A stretch of 15,682 nt of DNA, taken from positions 1 through 15,682 of the forward strand of contig CAAEOW010000033.1 in the NCBI GenBank assembly GCA_900757705.1, read 5' to 3'. Below are positions 6,266 to 13,512 of the stretch, in pieces. The DNA is from an uncultured Collinsella sp. (GTDB lineage: Bacteria > Actinomycetota > Coriobacteriia > Coriobacteriales > Coriobacteriaceae). Below the pieces are notes generated by a model. That model ran no database searches and had not been told where the DNA came from. It worked only from the letters and a program-made list of their open reading frames with translations. Both the position numbers and the translations under genes were made by a program. Numbering within the stretch: the stretch's first letter is position 1; each line of letters begins with the position of its first letter.

Positions 6266-7141
6266 CTAGGAGAACATGCCGGTGAGGTAATCATTCAGCC
6301 GCTTATCCTTGGGCCGTTGGAAAATCTCGTCGGTCTCGTCGTACTCGACCATATCGCCCATGTAGAAAAACGCCGTGCGGTTGGACACGCGCGACGCCTG
6401 CTCCATGTTGTGCGTCACGATGACGATGGCGCGGTCGGCCACGATCGACGACATGAGGTCCTCGATCGCCAGCGTCGAGATGGGGTCGAGCGCCGAGCAG
6501 GGCTCGTCAAACAGGATTACGTCGGGGTTGAGCGCCAGCGTGCGCGCAATGCACAGACGCTGCTGCTGACCGCCCGAAAGCGCGTAGGCGCTCTTGTCGA
6601 GCTTGTCTTTGACCTCGTCCCACAGCGCGGCACCGCGCAGACTTTCCTCGACCATGCGGTCGAGCTCGTCACGGTCGGTGATGCCGTGGCGCTTGGGCGC
6701 AAAGGTGATGTTGTCGCGAATGGACTTGCGGAAGGGGTTTGGCTGCTGGAACACCATGCCGATGGAGCGACGCAGCTCGTACGTGTTCTCGGTCTTGGTG
6801 TTCACGTTGCGCCCGCGGTAGTTGATCTCGCCCTCCACGCGACAGCGGCGAATCTCGCGATTCATCAGGTTGAGGCTACGCAAGAAGGTCGACTTGCCGC
6901 AGCCCGAAGGCCCGATGAGCGCCGTGATCTCACCCTTGTGGAAGTCGAGCGACGTATTGTGCAGCGCATGGTGGTCGCCATAGTACACGTTGACGTCCTT
7001 GGCGGAGAGCACGACCTCGTCGCTCACGGCCTTGCCGCTCACGCGCACGCGCCTCTCGCTCTCCCCCACGCTCGACAGAAAGTCCTGGGGGGTGTCGGAC
7101 GTGGCCGCCTCGGTTGCGGGCGTTGCATTCATATCGCTCAT
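6266..7141 (-). CDS. pstB: Phosphate ABC transporter ATP-binding protein PstB
   Basis: A 291-residue ATPase subunit that powers the Pst phosphate importer. It has Walker A GPSGCGKST (77-85), the Q-loop with the PstB-typical FQQPNPF (131-137), signature LSGGQQQR (188-195), Walker B ILFDEP with Glu213, a D-loop SALDP, and H-loop THN with His244. The first 40 or so residues, rich in Ala, Thr, Ser and acidic residues, are an extension compared with the approximately 257-residue E. coli protein. That start is supported by an ATGA overlap with the pstA stop codon, which indicates translational coupling, and by AGGAAG upstream. It is the last gene of the pst operon. phoU, often the next gene, is absent here; the transcript instead ends at the strong terminator. 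Confidence 0.97.
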   Translation of the reverse strand: MSDMNATPATEAATSDTPQDFLSSVGESERRVRVSGKAVSDEVVLSAKDVNVYYGDHHALHNTSLDFHKGEITALIGPSGCGKSTFLRSLNLMNREIRRCRVEGEINYRGRNVNTKTENTYELRRSIGMVFQQPNPFRKSIRDNITFAPKRHGITDRDELDRMVEESLRGAALWDEVKDKLDKSAYALSGGQQQRLCIARTLALNPDVILFDEPCSALDPISTLAIEDLMSSIVADRAIVIVTHNMEQASRVSNRTAFFYMGDMVEYDETDEIFQRPKDKRLNDYLTGMFS

Positions 7142-8064
7142 TCGGCCGTCATCTTCCTTGCCAGTTGCTTGCCCACGATACGGGCGACTACGTTAAACAG
7201 CAGCACGCAAATCATCAGCAGTGCCGCGGTGCCCCAGACGATCTGCTGGGCCTCGGGGCTGCCCTCGCCATAGATCTTGTAGATGTGCACGGCCAGCGAC
7301 TCGCCGGGACGGAACACGTTCCAGGCGCAGGTGGGGCTCGACAGGTTAAAGCTCAAGAAGTTGAGGCGGACCGGCGAGCTCATGCCCGAGGTAAAGAGCA
7401 GCGCCGCGGCCTCGCCAAACACGCGGCCGGCCGAAAGCACGATGCCGGTCACGATAGCGGGCATGGCCTCGGGGATCAGGATGTGCAGTGTGGCCTCCCA
7501 GCGGGTGAGGCCCATAGCCAGGCACGCATCGCGCTGGGCCTGCGGCACGTCCTCGAGCGCCTGCTGAATCACGCGCACCAGGATGGGGATGTTGAACATG
7601 GTGAGCGCGACGGCGCCGGAGATGATGGAGTACTTCCAGCCCAGCTGCACCGAGAACACCAGAAAGCCGAACATGCCGACGACGATGGAGGGCAGCGAAG
7701 ACAACGTCTCGATGGCGGTCGAGGCGATGTCGCGAATGGGACCGTCGGGCGCGTATTCAACTAGGAAGACCGCGCCGCCCAGGCTGATGGGCACCGAGAT
7801 GATCAGGGTAATCAGCAGCAGATAGAACGAGTCGAACAGCTGGTAGAGCACGCCGCCCTGCGTTCCGTTGGCGCGTGCGGGCTGCGTGAGAAAGCCCGGC
7901 TGGAACAGCGTCGAGATACCCTCGAACAGGATGTAGGCCACCATGGAGACGACGATAAGCATGACGATGGCGACAATCGCCGTCAGCACGCCCGTGGCGA
8001 TACGGTCTTGCCTTTGGACACGCCCGAGTCTCGCCTCGTCGATATGGATGCGCGTGCTAGCCAC
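7138..8064 (-). CDS. pstA: Phosphate ABC transporter permease PstA
   Basis: A 308-residue inner-membrane permease with six predicted membrane segments near residues 24-47, 79-103, 117-140, 146-166, 201-225 and 275-297. The cytoplasmic coupling loop, DACLAMGLTRWEATLHILIP (179-198), is the EAA-type motif that contacts PstB. I choose the GTG at 8064 as the start: its codon overlaps the pstC stop by 8 bp (GTGGCTAG) and an AAGGGGG site precedes it. A TTG at 8088 would add 8 residues (MAARGRRL) and is less likely. The gene also overlaps pstB by 4 bp, so pstC, pstA and pstB are translated as a coupled set. The loop between segments 5 and 6 is long, with Cys246. Confidence 0.93.
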   Translation of the reverse strand: MASTRIHIDEARLGRVQRQDRIATGVLTAIVAIVMLIVVSMVAYILFEGISTLFQPGFLTQPARANGTQGGVLYQLFDSFYLLLITLIISVPISLGGAVFLVEYAPDGPIRDIASTAIETLSSLPSIVVGMFGFLVFSVQLGWKYSIISGAVALTMFNIPILVRVIQQALEDVPQAQRDACLAMGLTRWEATLHILIPEAMPAIVTGIVLSAGRVFGEAAALLFTSGMSSPVRLNFLSFNLSSPTCAWNVFRPGESLAVHIYKIYGEGSPEAQQIVWGTAALLMICVLLFNVVARIVGKQLARKMTAE

Positions 8065-8965
8065 GAGCCTTCGCCCCCTTGCGGCCAATGAGATGGATGA
8101 TCAGGATAAAGATGAGGCTCATGCCCATCAGCAGCAGGCCGAGCGCCCACAGGATGTCGTCCTGGGCCGAGCCCTCGGCATAGACCGCCATGGACGTGGT
8201 GAGCGTGGTGGTGATGGTAGACGCCGGCGACAGCAGCGACGTCGGCATGGCCTCGATGCCGCCAATGACCATGCGCACGGCGAGCGTCTCGCCAAAGGCG
8301 CGGGTCATGCCAAGGATGACCGCGGTCATGAGCGAGGGCATGGCGGACTTGAGCACCACGTGCCAGATGGTCTGCCAGCGGGTGTAGCCCAGCGCGAGCG
8401 AACCCTGGCGGTAGCTATCGGGCACGGCGCGCAGGCCATCGACCGAAAGCGTGGTCATCGTCGGCAGAATCATGACTGCCAGCACGATAGCGCCGGGCAA
8501 GATACCCAGACCCGTGCTCACGTGGAAAACGCTCTTCATAAGGCCGACGACCACGTGAAAACCGATCAGGCCAAAGACGACCGAGGGAATACCGGTCAAA
8601 AGCTCAATGAGCGGCTGAAAAACCTTGGAGCCAAACTTAGGCTGAATCTCGACCGCAAAGATGGCAGAGCCGATGGCGATGGGCAGTGCGATGAGCGTGG
8701 AGAGCACCATGACCGCAAACGAGGTGACGATCAGGGGCAGGGCGCCAGTGTAGGGCAGGCCGTTTTCGGCCGTGTTGGCCAGGTCCCACTTGGTACCGAT
8801 AAAAAACTCGACGATCGAGACGCCGTCCTTGAAAAAAGCCGAGAGGCCCTTTTGGGCGACCATAAAGATGAGCGCGGCAACGACAAGCGTCACGAGCGCT
8901 ACGCACGCACCCGTGACGCCCAGGCCCACGTTCTCAAGCTCGCGCTTTGGCAGCTGTTTTGCCAT
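8057..8965 (-). CDS. pstC: Phosphate ABC transporter permease PstC
   Basis: A 302-residue permease that pairs with PstA to form the phosphate channel. Six membrane segments are visible near 16-37, 75-104, 118-142, 155-176, 211-231 and 270-293. The EAA-type coupling loop lies around 183-209 (SYRQGSLALGYTRWQTIWHV), and FGETLAV (224-230) is conserved in PstC. The first periplasmic-side loop contains VEFFIGTKWDL, a familiar PstC sequence. The ATG at 8965 is supported by GGAAAGG 6 bp upstream and lies 25 bp after the pstS stop. The gene end overlaps pstA by 8 bp. Confidence 0.96.
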   Translation of the reverse strand: MAKQLPKRELENVGLGVTGACVALVTLVVAALIFMVAQKGLSAFFKDGVSIVEFFIGTKWDLANTAENGLPYTGALPLIVTSFAVMVLSTLIALPIAIGSAIFAVEIQPKFGSKVFQPLIELLTGIPSVVFGLIGFHVVVGLMKSVFHVSTGLGILPGAIVLAVMILPTMTTLSVDGLRAVPDSYRQGSLALGYTRWQTIWHVVLKSAMPSLMTAVILGMTRAFGETLAVRMVIGGIEAMPTSLLSPASTITTTLTTSMAVYAEGSAQDDILWALGLLLMGMSLIFILIIHLIGRKGAKARG

Positions 8966-8990
8966 TGCAAACCTTTCCGGGGGCGATTAC

Positions 8991-9929
8991 TTATTTAGCG
9001 GAGACCTTGCCACTGGCGTCCTTGACGACCTTCATGGCAGAAACGGGAATAAAGCCCTGCTCCTCGACGAGCTTGCCCTGGACGTCGTCGGAAAGCATGA
9101 ACTCCAGGAAGGCCTTGGTGGCCTCGTCGGCGTCCTTAGCACAGTACATGTGCTCGGTCGCCCAGATCTTGAAGGAGTCGTCGGTGACGTTTGTGCTCTT
9201 GGGCTCGACGCCCTCGACCATGATGGCGTTGAACTTGGAGTCATCGAAGTGCGAGAAGTCAAGGTAGGAGATGGCGTTGTCGGTGCTGCCCATCTGAGTC
9301 TGGACATCGCCGGACTTGTCGAGCTCGGCGTCGCCCTTAAAGTCGACGGCCTCGTCGCCAAAGACGGCGGCCTCGAAGGTGGCGCGGGTGCCGGAGCCGG
9401 CCTTGCGGTTGAGAACGACGATCTTGGCGTCGTCGCCGCCGACCTCCTTCCAGTTGGTGATCTGGCCGGAGAAGATGCCCTTGAGCTGCTCGAGGGTCAG
9501 GTCGTCGACTGTCACGTTCTTGGAGACGACGGGGCCCATGCCCACGACGGCGACCTCGTGATCGACGAGGTTCTTGACCTGATCGGCCTCGAGCTTGGTC
9601 TCGGCGAAGACATCGGAATTACCGATGGTGACGGTGCCGGCGGCGACAGCGGTCAGGCCCTTGCCCGAACCGTTGCCCGAACCGGAGACGGAGACGTCGG
9701 GGTTGGCATCCATAAACTTCTCGGCAGCAGCCTCGACGAGAGCCTGGAACGAGGAGGCGCCGTCGTAGGTTACCTCGCCCGAGACGGACTCGGCAGCAGC
9801 GGCGCTACCCTTGTCGGCGGCGTCGGTTGCGCCTGCGCCGCCGCAACCAACGAGACCGAGACCGACGATGCTGGCAAGACCACCAGCGAGGCCGAGGAAC
9901 TGACGACGAGAATAAGCCTGATCGAGCAT
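8991..9929 (-). CDS. pstS: Phosphate-binding lipoprotein PstS with a twin-arginine-type signal
   Basis: A 312-residue extracellular phosphate receptor of the Pst importer. The N-terminus has a twin-arginine motif SRRQFLG (7-13), a hydrophobic stretch, and the lipobox LVGC with Cys29 as the lipid anchor, followed by an Ala/Gly/Ser-rich tether. Phosphate-binding loops align with E. coli PstS: GASSF (58-62), SGSGNGSGKG (82-91), IGNSD with Asp106 (E. coli Asp56), and RKAGSGT with Arg175, Ser179, Gly180 and Thr181 (E. coli Arg135, Ser139, Gly140, Thr141). I choose the ATG at 9929 because AAAGGAAG lies just before it; an in-frame ATG at 9962 would add 11 residues without a ribosome binding site. 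It is the first gene of the operon and so probably the most expressed. Export through Tat is inferred from the motif only. Confidence 0.96.
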   Translation of the reverse strand: MLDQAYSRRQFLGLAGGLASIVGLGLVGCGGAGATDAADKGSAAAAESVSGEVTYDGASSFQALVEAAAEKFMDANPDVSVSGSGNGSGKGLTAVAAGTVTIGNSDVFAETKLEADQVKNLVDHEVAVVGMGPVVSKNVTVDDLTLEQLKGIFSGQITNWKEVGGDDAKIVVLNRKAGSGTRATFEAAVFGDEAVDFKGDAELDKSGDVQTQMGSTDNAISYLDFSHFDDSKFNAIMVEGVEPKSTNVTDDSFKIWATEHMYCAKDADEATKAFLEFMLSDDVQGKLVEEQGFIPVSAMKVVKDASGKVSAK

Positions 9930-10122
9930 AATCTTCCTTTCATACAAGCGACTCGCGGGCACCCTGCCCGCTTTGCTGTTTGGAAAGATACGGTCTCGAT
10001 CGGGCAGCGCCCGCGTCAGCTGCGCTTTATTACGGGCATCTGATAGACCCTTACCGCAAGCGCGGCTCGGCTTTACAAACGAATAACAAACCCGCCACCA
10101 AGCATGACCCGCCTTTTACACC
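9930..10122 (-). other. Non-coding leader and promoter region of the pst operon
   Basis: The gap between pstS and the dipeptidase gene is 319 bp without any credible gene. The part next to pstS holds a perfect 7-bp hairpin GCGGGCA-CCC-TGCCCGC (9955-9971) in the probable untranslated leader, 25 bp before the start codon, and the GTTTGT direct repeats listed separately. Candidate -10 words such as TAATAA are present on the minus strand, but no full promoter can be assigned. The far part of the gap is the dipeptidase terminator. Confidence 0.6.
10075..10091 (-). promoter_or_regulatory. Candidate PhoB/PhoP-type direct-repeat site upstream of pstS
   Basis: On the minus strand GTTTGT occurs twice exactly 11 bp apart (10086-10091 and 10075-10080), and a degenerate third unit CTTGGT (10097-10102) keeps the same phase. 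Pho boxes of both Gram-negative bacteria and Streptomyces are direct repeats with an 11-bp period, and pst operons are their classical targets. The unit sequence itself does not match those consensus sequences, so the call rests on spacing and position. Confidence 0.4.
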
Positions 10123-10201
10123 AATAAAAACAAAGTTGCGGTGAAATAGTTCCTGCTTGGCCATCAAATGGCCCATTCTAGGAACTATTCCACCGCAACT
10201 T
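10123..10201 (-). terminator. Long palindromic terminator of the dipeptidase operon (copy 1 of a shared palindrome)
   Basis: Arms 10133-10154 and 10180-10201 pair over 22 bp with one mismatch, and the loop contains its own hairpin GGCCAT-CAA-ATGGCC (10159-10173). Read on the minus strand, the stem runs into TTTGTTTTTATT (10123-10134), so it is a convincing intrinsic terminator 48 bp after the dipeptidase stop. The arm word CTATTCCACCGCAACTT (10185-10201) recurs exactly at 13484-13500. Confidence 0.85.
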
Positions 10202-10248
10202 AAAAAGCCCGGACGAAAGGGGTGCTAAGTTGTTAAAACGCCGCAGCC

Positions 10249-11685
10249 TTAAAGCTCAAGCTCGTTCAAACGTAAGATCGCCACGATATAAATCTTGAGC
10301 GCCTGCTTGAGCTGTTCCTCGTTGGCGCACTCGTTGGGACCGTGCATCTGGCCGCCCCACTCGGGCAGCTCCAGACCGGTCTCCTCGGGGCCAAACGAGA
10401 CGGCGCGGGCAAAGTTGCGCGCGTACGTGCCGCCGCCCATGGCAAAGGGCTCAGCATGCTTGCCCGTAAACTCGTTATAGGTATCAATAAGCGCCTTCAC
10501 GGCCGGATCGTCGGCAGAGACCGAGAACGGCACCTTCGCACGACCCACACGGCACGTCACGCCAAAACGGCCCACGAGCGGATCGAGCTGCTCGCGGATG
10601 GTATCGGCACTCGTGCTGTCGGGGAAGCGCACGTCGATGACCTGCTCAATATGGCCATCCGCCACGCGGATGACGCCAGCGTTGCAGGTAAGCGGGCCAA
10701 ACGCCGGACTCGTCGCATCGATACCCAGGCCGCGACCATAGGCGTCCGCATGCACAAAGGCCAGGAACTTGACGAACTCGTGCTCGGCAGGCGTCAGCAG
10801 GCGCTCGTCGCGTGCACCAAACGCGTCCTCGGCCTCGCGCAGATACGCCACGATCAGCCCGACGGCGTTGATCGTTCCCTCTGGCATCGAGGCATGACCG
10901 CCAATGCCGTGGGCGAAAATCTGCGCATGCCCGTTATCGAGCGCCGTGATCTCCAGGCGGTCGCCGTTCTCGACCGGCGCCGGCAGCTCATCGGCGGCAA
11001 TCGCAAGCTCACAGATAGACTGCGACGGAATGGCGTTGCTCGCCTCGGCACCGCTCCAGGACACAATGCGCCCGCCGTCGATCTTGGAGCTCACAAATGT
11101 CGCCCCAAACTGGCCCTTCTCGGCATTACAGACCGGGAACTCGGCATCGGGCGTAAACAGAAAGTCGGGGTTCGCGTGGTTCTCCAGATAATGGTGAACG
11201 TCGGACATGCCCACTTCCTCATCGCAGCCCAGCAGTGCGCGGAAGGTGTAGCGCGGAACAATGCCGTGCTTGAGCAGATAGGCGCCGGCGTAGAGCGACA
11301 GCACCGCCGGACCCTTGTCGTCGATAACGCCGCGGCCGAGCAGCCAGCCCTCGCGACGCTCCATCGCAAACGGGTCGGTGTTCCAGCCCGGGCCGGCGGG
11401 CACCACGTCCACGTGGCAGATGGTCGCGAGCTGCTTGTCGCCGCGGCCAGGAATATCGGCAATGCCCACATAGCCCTCGTCGTCGCTCGTCTGATAGCCG
11501 AGCTTCTGCGCGATGCCGAGCGCACAGTCGAGCGCGTCACGGACCGGGCGGCCAAACGGCGCGCCGGGCTCTGCATCGGCAGAAACTGCCACGGACGGAT
11601 AGCTCACCAGCTGCTCGATATCGGCGACGACATCTTCCCAGACCTCGTCGACATACTCGGCGACGCTCTGCTCCACCTGATTCAT
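10249..11685 (-). CDS. pepV: PepV-like M20 family dipeptidase
   Basis: A 478-residue cytosolic zinc peptidase of the M20A (PepV/Sapep) type, which splits dipeptides taken up from outside or released by other peptidases. The di-zinc site is visible: His91-x-Asp93, bridging Asp in GVIDDKGP (119-126), catalytic base and ligand in CDEEVG (Glu156, Glu157), Asp180 in TPDAEFP, and His448 in MHGPNE. The lid domain includes HGIGGHASMPEG (259-270), matching the group's conserved substrate-side histidine region, and GGGTYARNF (417-425). Length fits PepV (about 470). The start at MNQVEQ is fixed by AAGGAGG 6 bp upstream; an in-frame GTG-type extension to 11730 would cross a GC-rich palindrome. It follows the HAD phosphatase gene by 54 bp, probably in one transcript. 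Confidence 0.93.
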   Translation of the reverse strand: MNQVEQSVAEYVDEVWEDVVADIEQLVSYPSVAVSADAEPGAPFGRPVRDALDCALGIAQKLGYQTSDDEGYVGIADIPGRGDKQLATICHVDVVPAGPGWNTDPFAMERREGWLLGRGVIDDKGPAVLSLYAGAYLLKHGIVPRYTFRALLGCDEEVGMSDVHHYLENHANPDFLFTPDAEFPVCNAEKGQFGATFVSSKIDGGRIVSWSGAEASNAIPSQSICELAIAADELPAPVENGDRLEITALDNGHAQIFAHGIGGHASMPEGTINAVGLIVAYLREAEDAFGARDERLLTPAEHEFVKFLAFVHADAYGRGLGIDATSPAFGPLTCNAGVIRVADGHIEQVIDVRFPDSTSADTIREQLDPLVGRFGVTCRVGRAKVPFSVSADDPAVKALIDTYNEFTGKHAEPFAMGGGTYARNFARAVSFGPEETGLELPEWGGQMHGPNECANEEQLKQALKIYIVAILRLNELEL

Positions 11686-11704
11686 GGACGACCTCCTTAC
11701 CAAT

Positions 11705-11728
11705 GAGCGGCGAGCGCGCTCGCCCCTC
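11705..11728. repeat. GC-rich palindrome between the HAD phosphatase and dipeptidase genes
   Basis: GAG-C-GGCGAGCG directly followed by CGCTCGCC-C-CTC: an 8-bp perfect self-complementary core with no spacer, plus 3 more bp beyond one mismatch. There is no T run on either strand, so it is probably not a terminator. It could stabilise or set the 5' end of a processed dipeptidase mRNA, or be a protein-binding site. Confidence 0.55.
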
Positions 11729-11739
11729 ACATTACGTCA

Positions 11740-12402
11740 TTAGATAGCGAAAAGTTTAGCAAGCTCGGCCACCGAGTGCACCACCGCATCGGCACCCGCC
11801 GCCTCGTGCTCGCCCGGCGCCGCCGCGCCCGAATAGATGCCGATGCACGGCACGCCCATTGCGTGCGCGCCCTCCACATCGTTAAAGCGATCGCCGATCA
11901 TCACGGCATCGTCGGCCGTCGCGCCGAGCGCCGCCAGGGCATCGCGGACCGAATCGGCCTTGGTCTCGCGTCCCTGCGGCGGATTCATGCCAATCACCGC
12001 CTCAAACTGAGAGAGCCCGAGCTCATGCACCATGTCGATGCACTTGGCCTCCATGCGCGACGTCGCCACGGCCATACGTTTGCCTTGGGCGACCAACCCA
12101 TCCAGCAGCTCGGGGACCCCATTGAACACGGGATACTCCTCCGGTCCCAGTTCATCAAAAAAGGCGCGGTACTCATCGGCCACCACAAGCGACTCCTCGC
12201 GGGAAAAGCCGTAAAAGTCGTGAAAGCTCTTCCACAGGGGCGGCCCGATCATGCGGCGCAGATCACCCATCTGCGTCTCCGAAAACCCGCGCGCAGCCAG
12301 CGTCTTGCGCGTCGAGGTCATCACTGCCCGACCCGTATCGGCCACCGTGCCGTCAAAATCGAACAGCACAACCGGCCGCTCGCAAAGTTGCAATGCCGCC
12401 AT
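11740..12402 (-). CDS. HAD-superfamily (IA) phosphatase, phosphoglycolate/pyrophosphatase type
   Basis: A 220-residue soluble hydrolase with HAD motifs LFDFDGTV (13-20; Asp15, Asp17), VATSR (112-116; Thr114), Lys148 in ETKAD, and MIGDRFNDVEGA (168-179; Asp171, Asp175). The helical C1-type cap lies between motifs I and II (about residues 22-90), as in Gph and PpaX. Substrate cannot be read; phosphoglycolate, pyrophosphate or a nucleotide are possible. The start MAALQL is preferred over an upstream ATG at 12435 because AAGAAGGG precedes it and the hydrophobic first strand begins 10 residues later, as usual. It heads a likely two-gene operon with the PepV-like dipeptidase and is divergent from the DegV gene. 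Confidence 0.9.
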   Translation of the reverse strand: MAALQLCERPVVLFDFDGTVADTGRAVMTSTRKTLAARGFSETQMGDLRRMIGPPLWKSFHDFYGFSREESLVVADEYRAFFDELGPEEYPVFNGVPELLDGLVAQGKRMAVATSRMEAKCIDMVHELGLSQFEAVIGMNPPQGRETKADSVRDALAALGATADDAVMIGDRFNDVEGAHAMGVPCIGIYSGAAAPGEHEAAGADAVVHSVAELAKLFAI

Positions 12403-12451
12403 CGGCACCCTTCTTCCCCAGTTGATGATTTCCACACCACCGCTTCAAACT

Positions 12452-12502
12452 GTTGACTATTCAACAATTGAACCTAGCAATGTAGAGCAACTCCACTATA
12501 CT
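12452..12502. promoter_or_regulatory. Divergent control region between the HAD phosphatase and DegV genes
   Basis: Two overlapping dyads are present: GTTGA-CTAT-TCAAC (12452-12465) and TTCAA-CAA-TTGAA (12460-12472). A good -10 word TATACT follows on the plus strand (12497-12502), 56 bp before the DegV start, but the -35 position at 17-bp spacing (CTAGCA) is poor. The arrangement suggests a regulator or activator binding next to the DegV promoter. The regulator is unknown. Confidence 0.4.
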
Positions 12503-12558
12503 TGTCGCACTTTGCTTTCAGAAGGCGGCGCTGCCGCGCCCCAACGAAAGGTGCAATT

Positions 12559-13419
12559 ATGTCTTTTGCCATCATAACCGACTCCACGTCGGACATCTCC
12601 CCCGCCCGTGCCCAAGAGCTCGGCATTTACGTGATTCCGCTGCATGTGATTATCGAGGGCGAGGACCTGCTCGACCAGGTGCAGATTACCGCCAAGGAAT
12701 ACGTCGCCCGCATGGCCGGCTCCGAGCAGCTGCCGCACACCTCGCAGCCGAGCGCCGGCGAGTTCAAGGCGCTGTTTGACCGCGTACGCGCCGATGGCCA
12801 CGACAGCGCGATCTTCATCTCGCTGTGCAGCGAGTGGTCCGCCTGCTATTCCAACGCATGCCTGGTCGCCGAGACCCACGAGCTCGACGCGCGCTGCATC
12901 GATTCGCGCACCGGCTCGGGCGCCGAGGGCCTGCTGGTGGAGTACGCGCTTGCCATGCGCGAGGACGGCCGCAGCTTGGACGAGACCGAGGCGCAGATCC
13001 GCGCGACGCTGCCCGAAGCCCACCTGCTGCTGATTCCCCGCACGCTCGAGAACCTGGTCAAAAACGGCCGCGCCCCCAAGCTCGCCGGCCAGCTGACGCA
13101 GATGCTCAACATTCGCCTGGCCGTTTCGCCGGAGTGGAAATCGGGCGAGATCAAGGCAATCAAAAAGGGCCGCGGCGCCAAGCGCATCGTCGCCAACACC
13201 ATGGCAGATTGCCTCGCGTTTTTGGACGAGCACCCGGGCTCAAGCGTGCGCGTGCTCACGACCGGCGCCGCCGAGGAGCAGGAACTTGTCAACGAGGCAC
13301 TCGCGGGCCAGGATTACGTAGACGCCGGCACCGGCCCCATCGGCTGCACCATCGCCACCCATGTAGGCGTCGACGCCATCGCCATCAGCTACTGTCCTCG
13401 TTACCAGCCCATCCACTAG
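12559..13419 (+). CDS. DegV-family (FakB-type) fatty-acid-binding protein
   Basis: A 286-residue soluble protein of the DegV/FakB family. FakB proteins hold a single fatty acid and present it to the kinase FakA, which makes acyl-phosphate for phospholipid synthesis. Typical features are ITDSTSDI (5-13) at the N-terminus, the carboxylate-binding motif TSQPS (61-65), DSRTGSGAEGLL (115-126), and late His268 in ATHVG, close to the ligand in known structures. The start is the ATG at 12559, preceded by CGAAAGGTG; an in-frame start at 12502 would add 19 Arg-rich residues and overlap the -10 word. No fakA gene is in the window, so a role as FakB rather than another lipid-binding DegV protein is inference from the family. 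Confidence 0.93.
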   Translation: MSFAIITDSTSDISPARAQELGIYVIPLHVIIEGEDLLDQVQITAKEYVARMAGSEQLPHTSQPSAGEFKALFDRVRADGHDSAIFISLCSEWSACYSNACLVAETHELDARCIDSRTGSGAEGLLVEYALAMREDGRSLDETEAQIRATLPEAHLLLIPRTLENLVKNGRAPKLAGQLTQMLNIRLAVSPEWKSGEIKAIKKGRGAKRIVANTMADCLAFLDEHPGSSVRVLTTGAAEEQELVNEALAGQDYVDAGTGPIGCTIATHVGVDAIAISYCPRYQPIH

Positions 13420-13434
13420 GGGCACCTTTACCAC

Positions 13435-13500
13435 TTGCGGTGGAATAGGAACTGTTTTTGGCTTATCAGCCGCAAATCAATCCCTATTCCACCGCAACTT
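13435..13500. repeat. Palindromic repeat, copy 2, between DegV and the toxin gene
   Basis: TTGCGGTGGAATAGG (13435-13449) pairs perfectly with CCTATTCCACCGCAA (13483-13497) over 15 bp. The loop holds a weaker stem around TTTGGCT / AGCCGCAAA. The right arm shares the 17-base word CTATTCCACCGCAACTT with the structure at 10123-10201. Unlike that copy, no T run follows on either strand, so it is a poor intrinsic terminator although it lies between convergent genes. Confidence 0.75.
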
Positions 13501-13512
13501 AGAAATCGGCGA

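Noticed and set aside
6098..7273. Plus-strand open frame of 391 residues over pstB
   Set aside because: It starts inside a hairpin and is antisense to pstB; no domain seen.
9955..9971. Hairpin in the pstS leader as a riboswitch
   Set aside because: A 7-bp stem with a 3-base loop is too simple, and no known riboswitch motif surrounds it.
8772..10043. Plus-strand open frame of 423 residues over pstC/pstS
   Set aside because: Antisense shadow of pstS with repetitive Asp/Gly/Leu/Val composition; no start signal and no family match.
10342..11706. Plus-strand open frame of 454 residues over the dipeptidase
   Set aside because: Antisense to a PepV-like enzyme with an intact active site; composition is that of a mirror frame.
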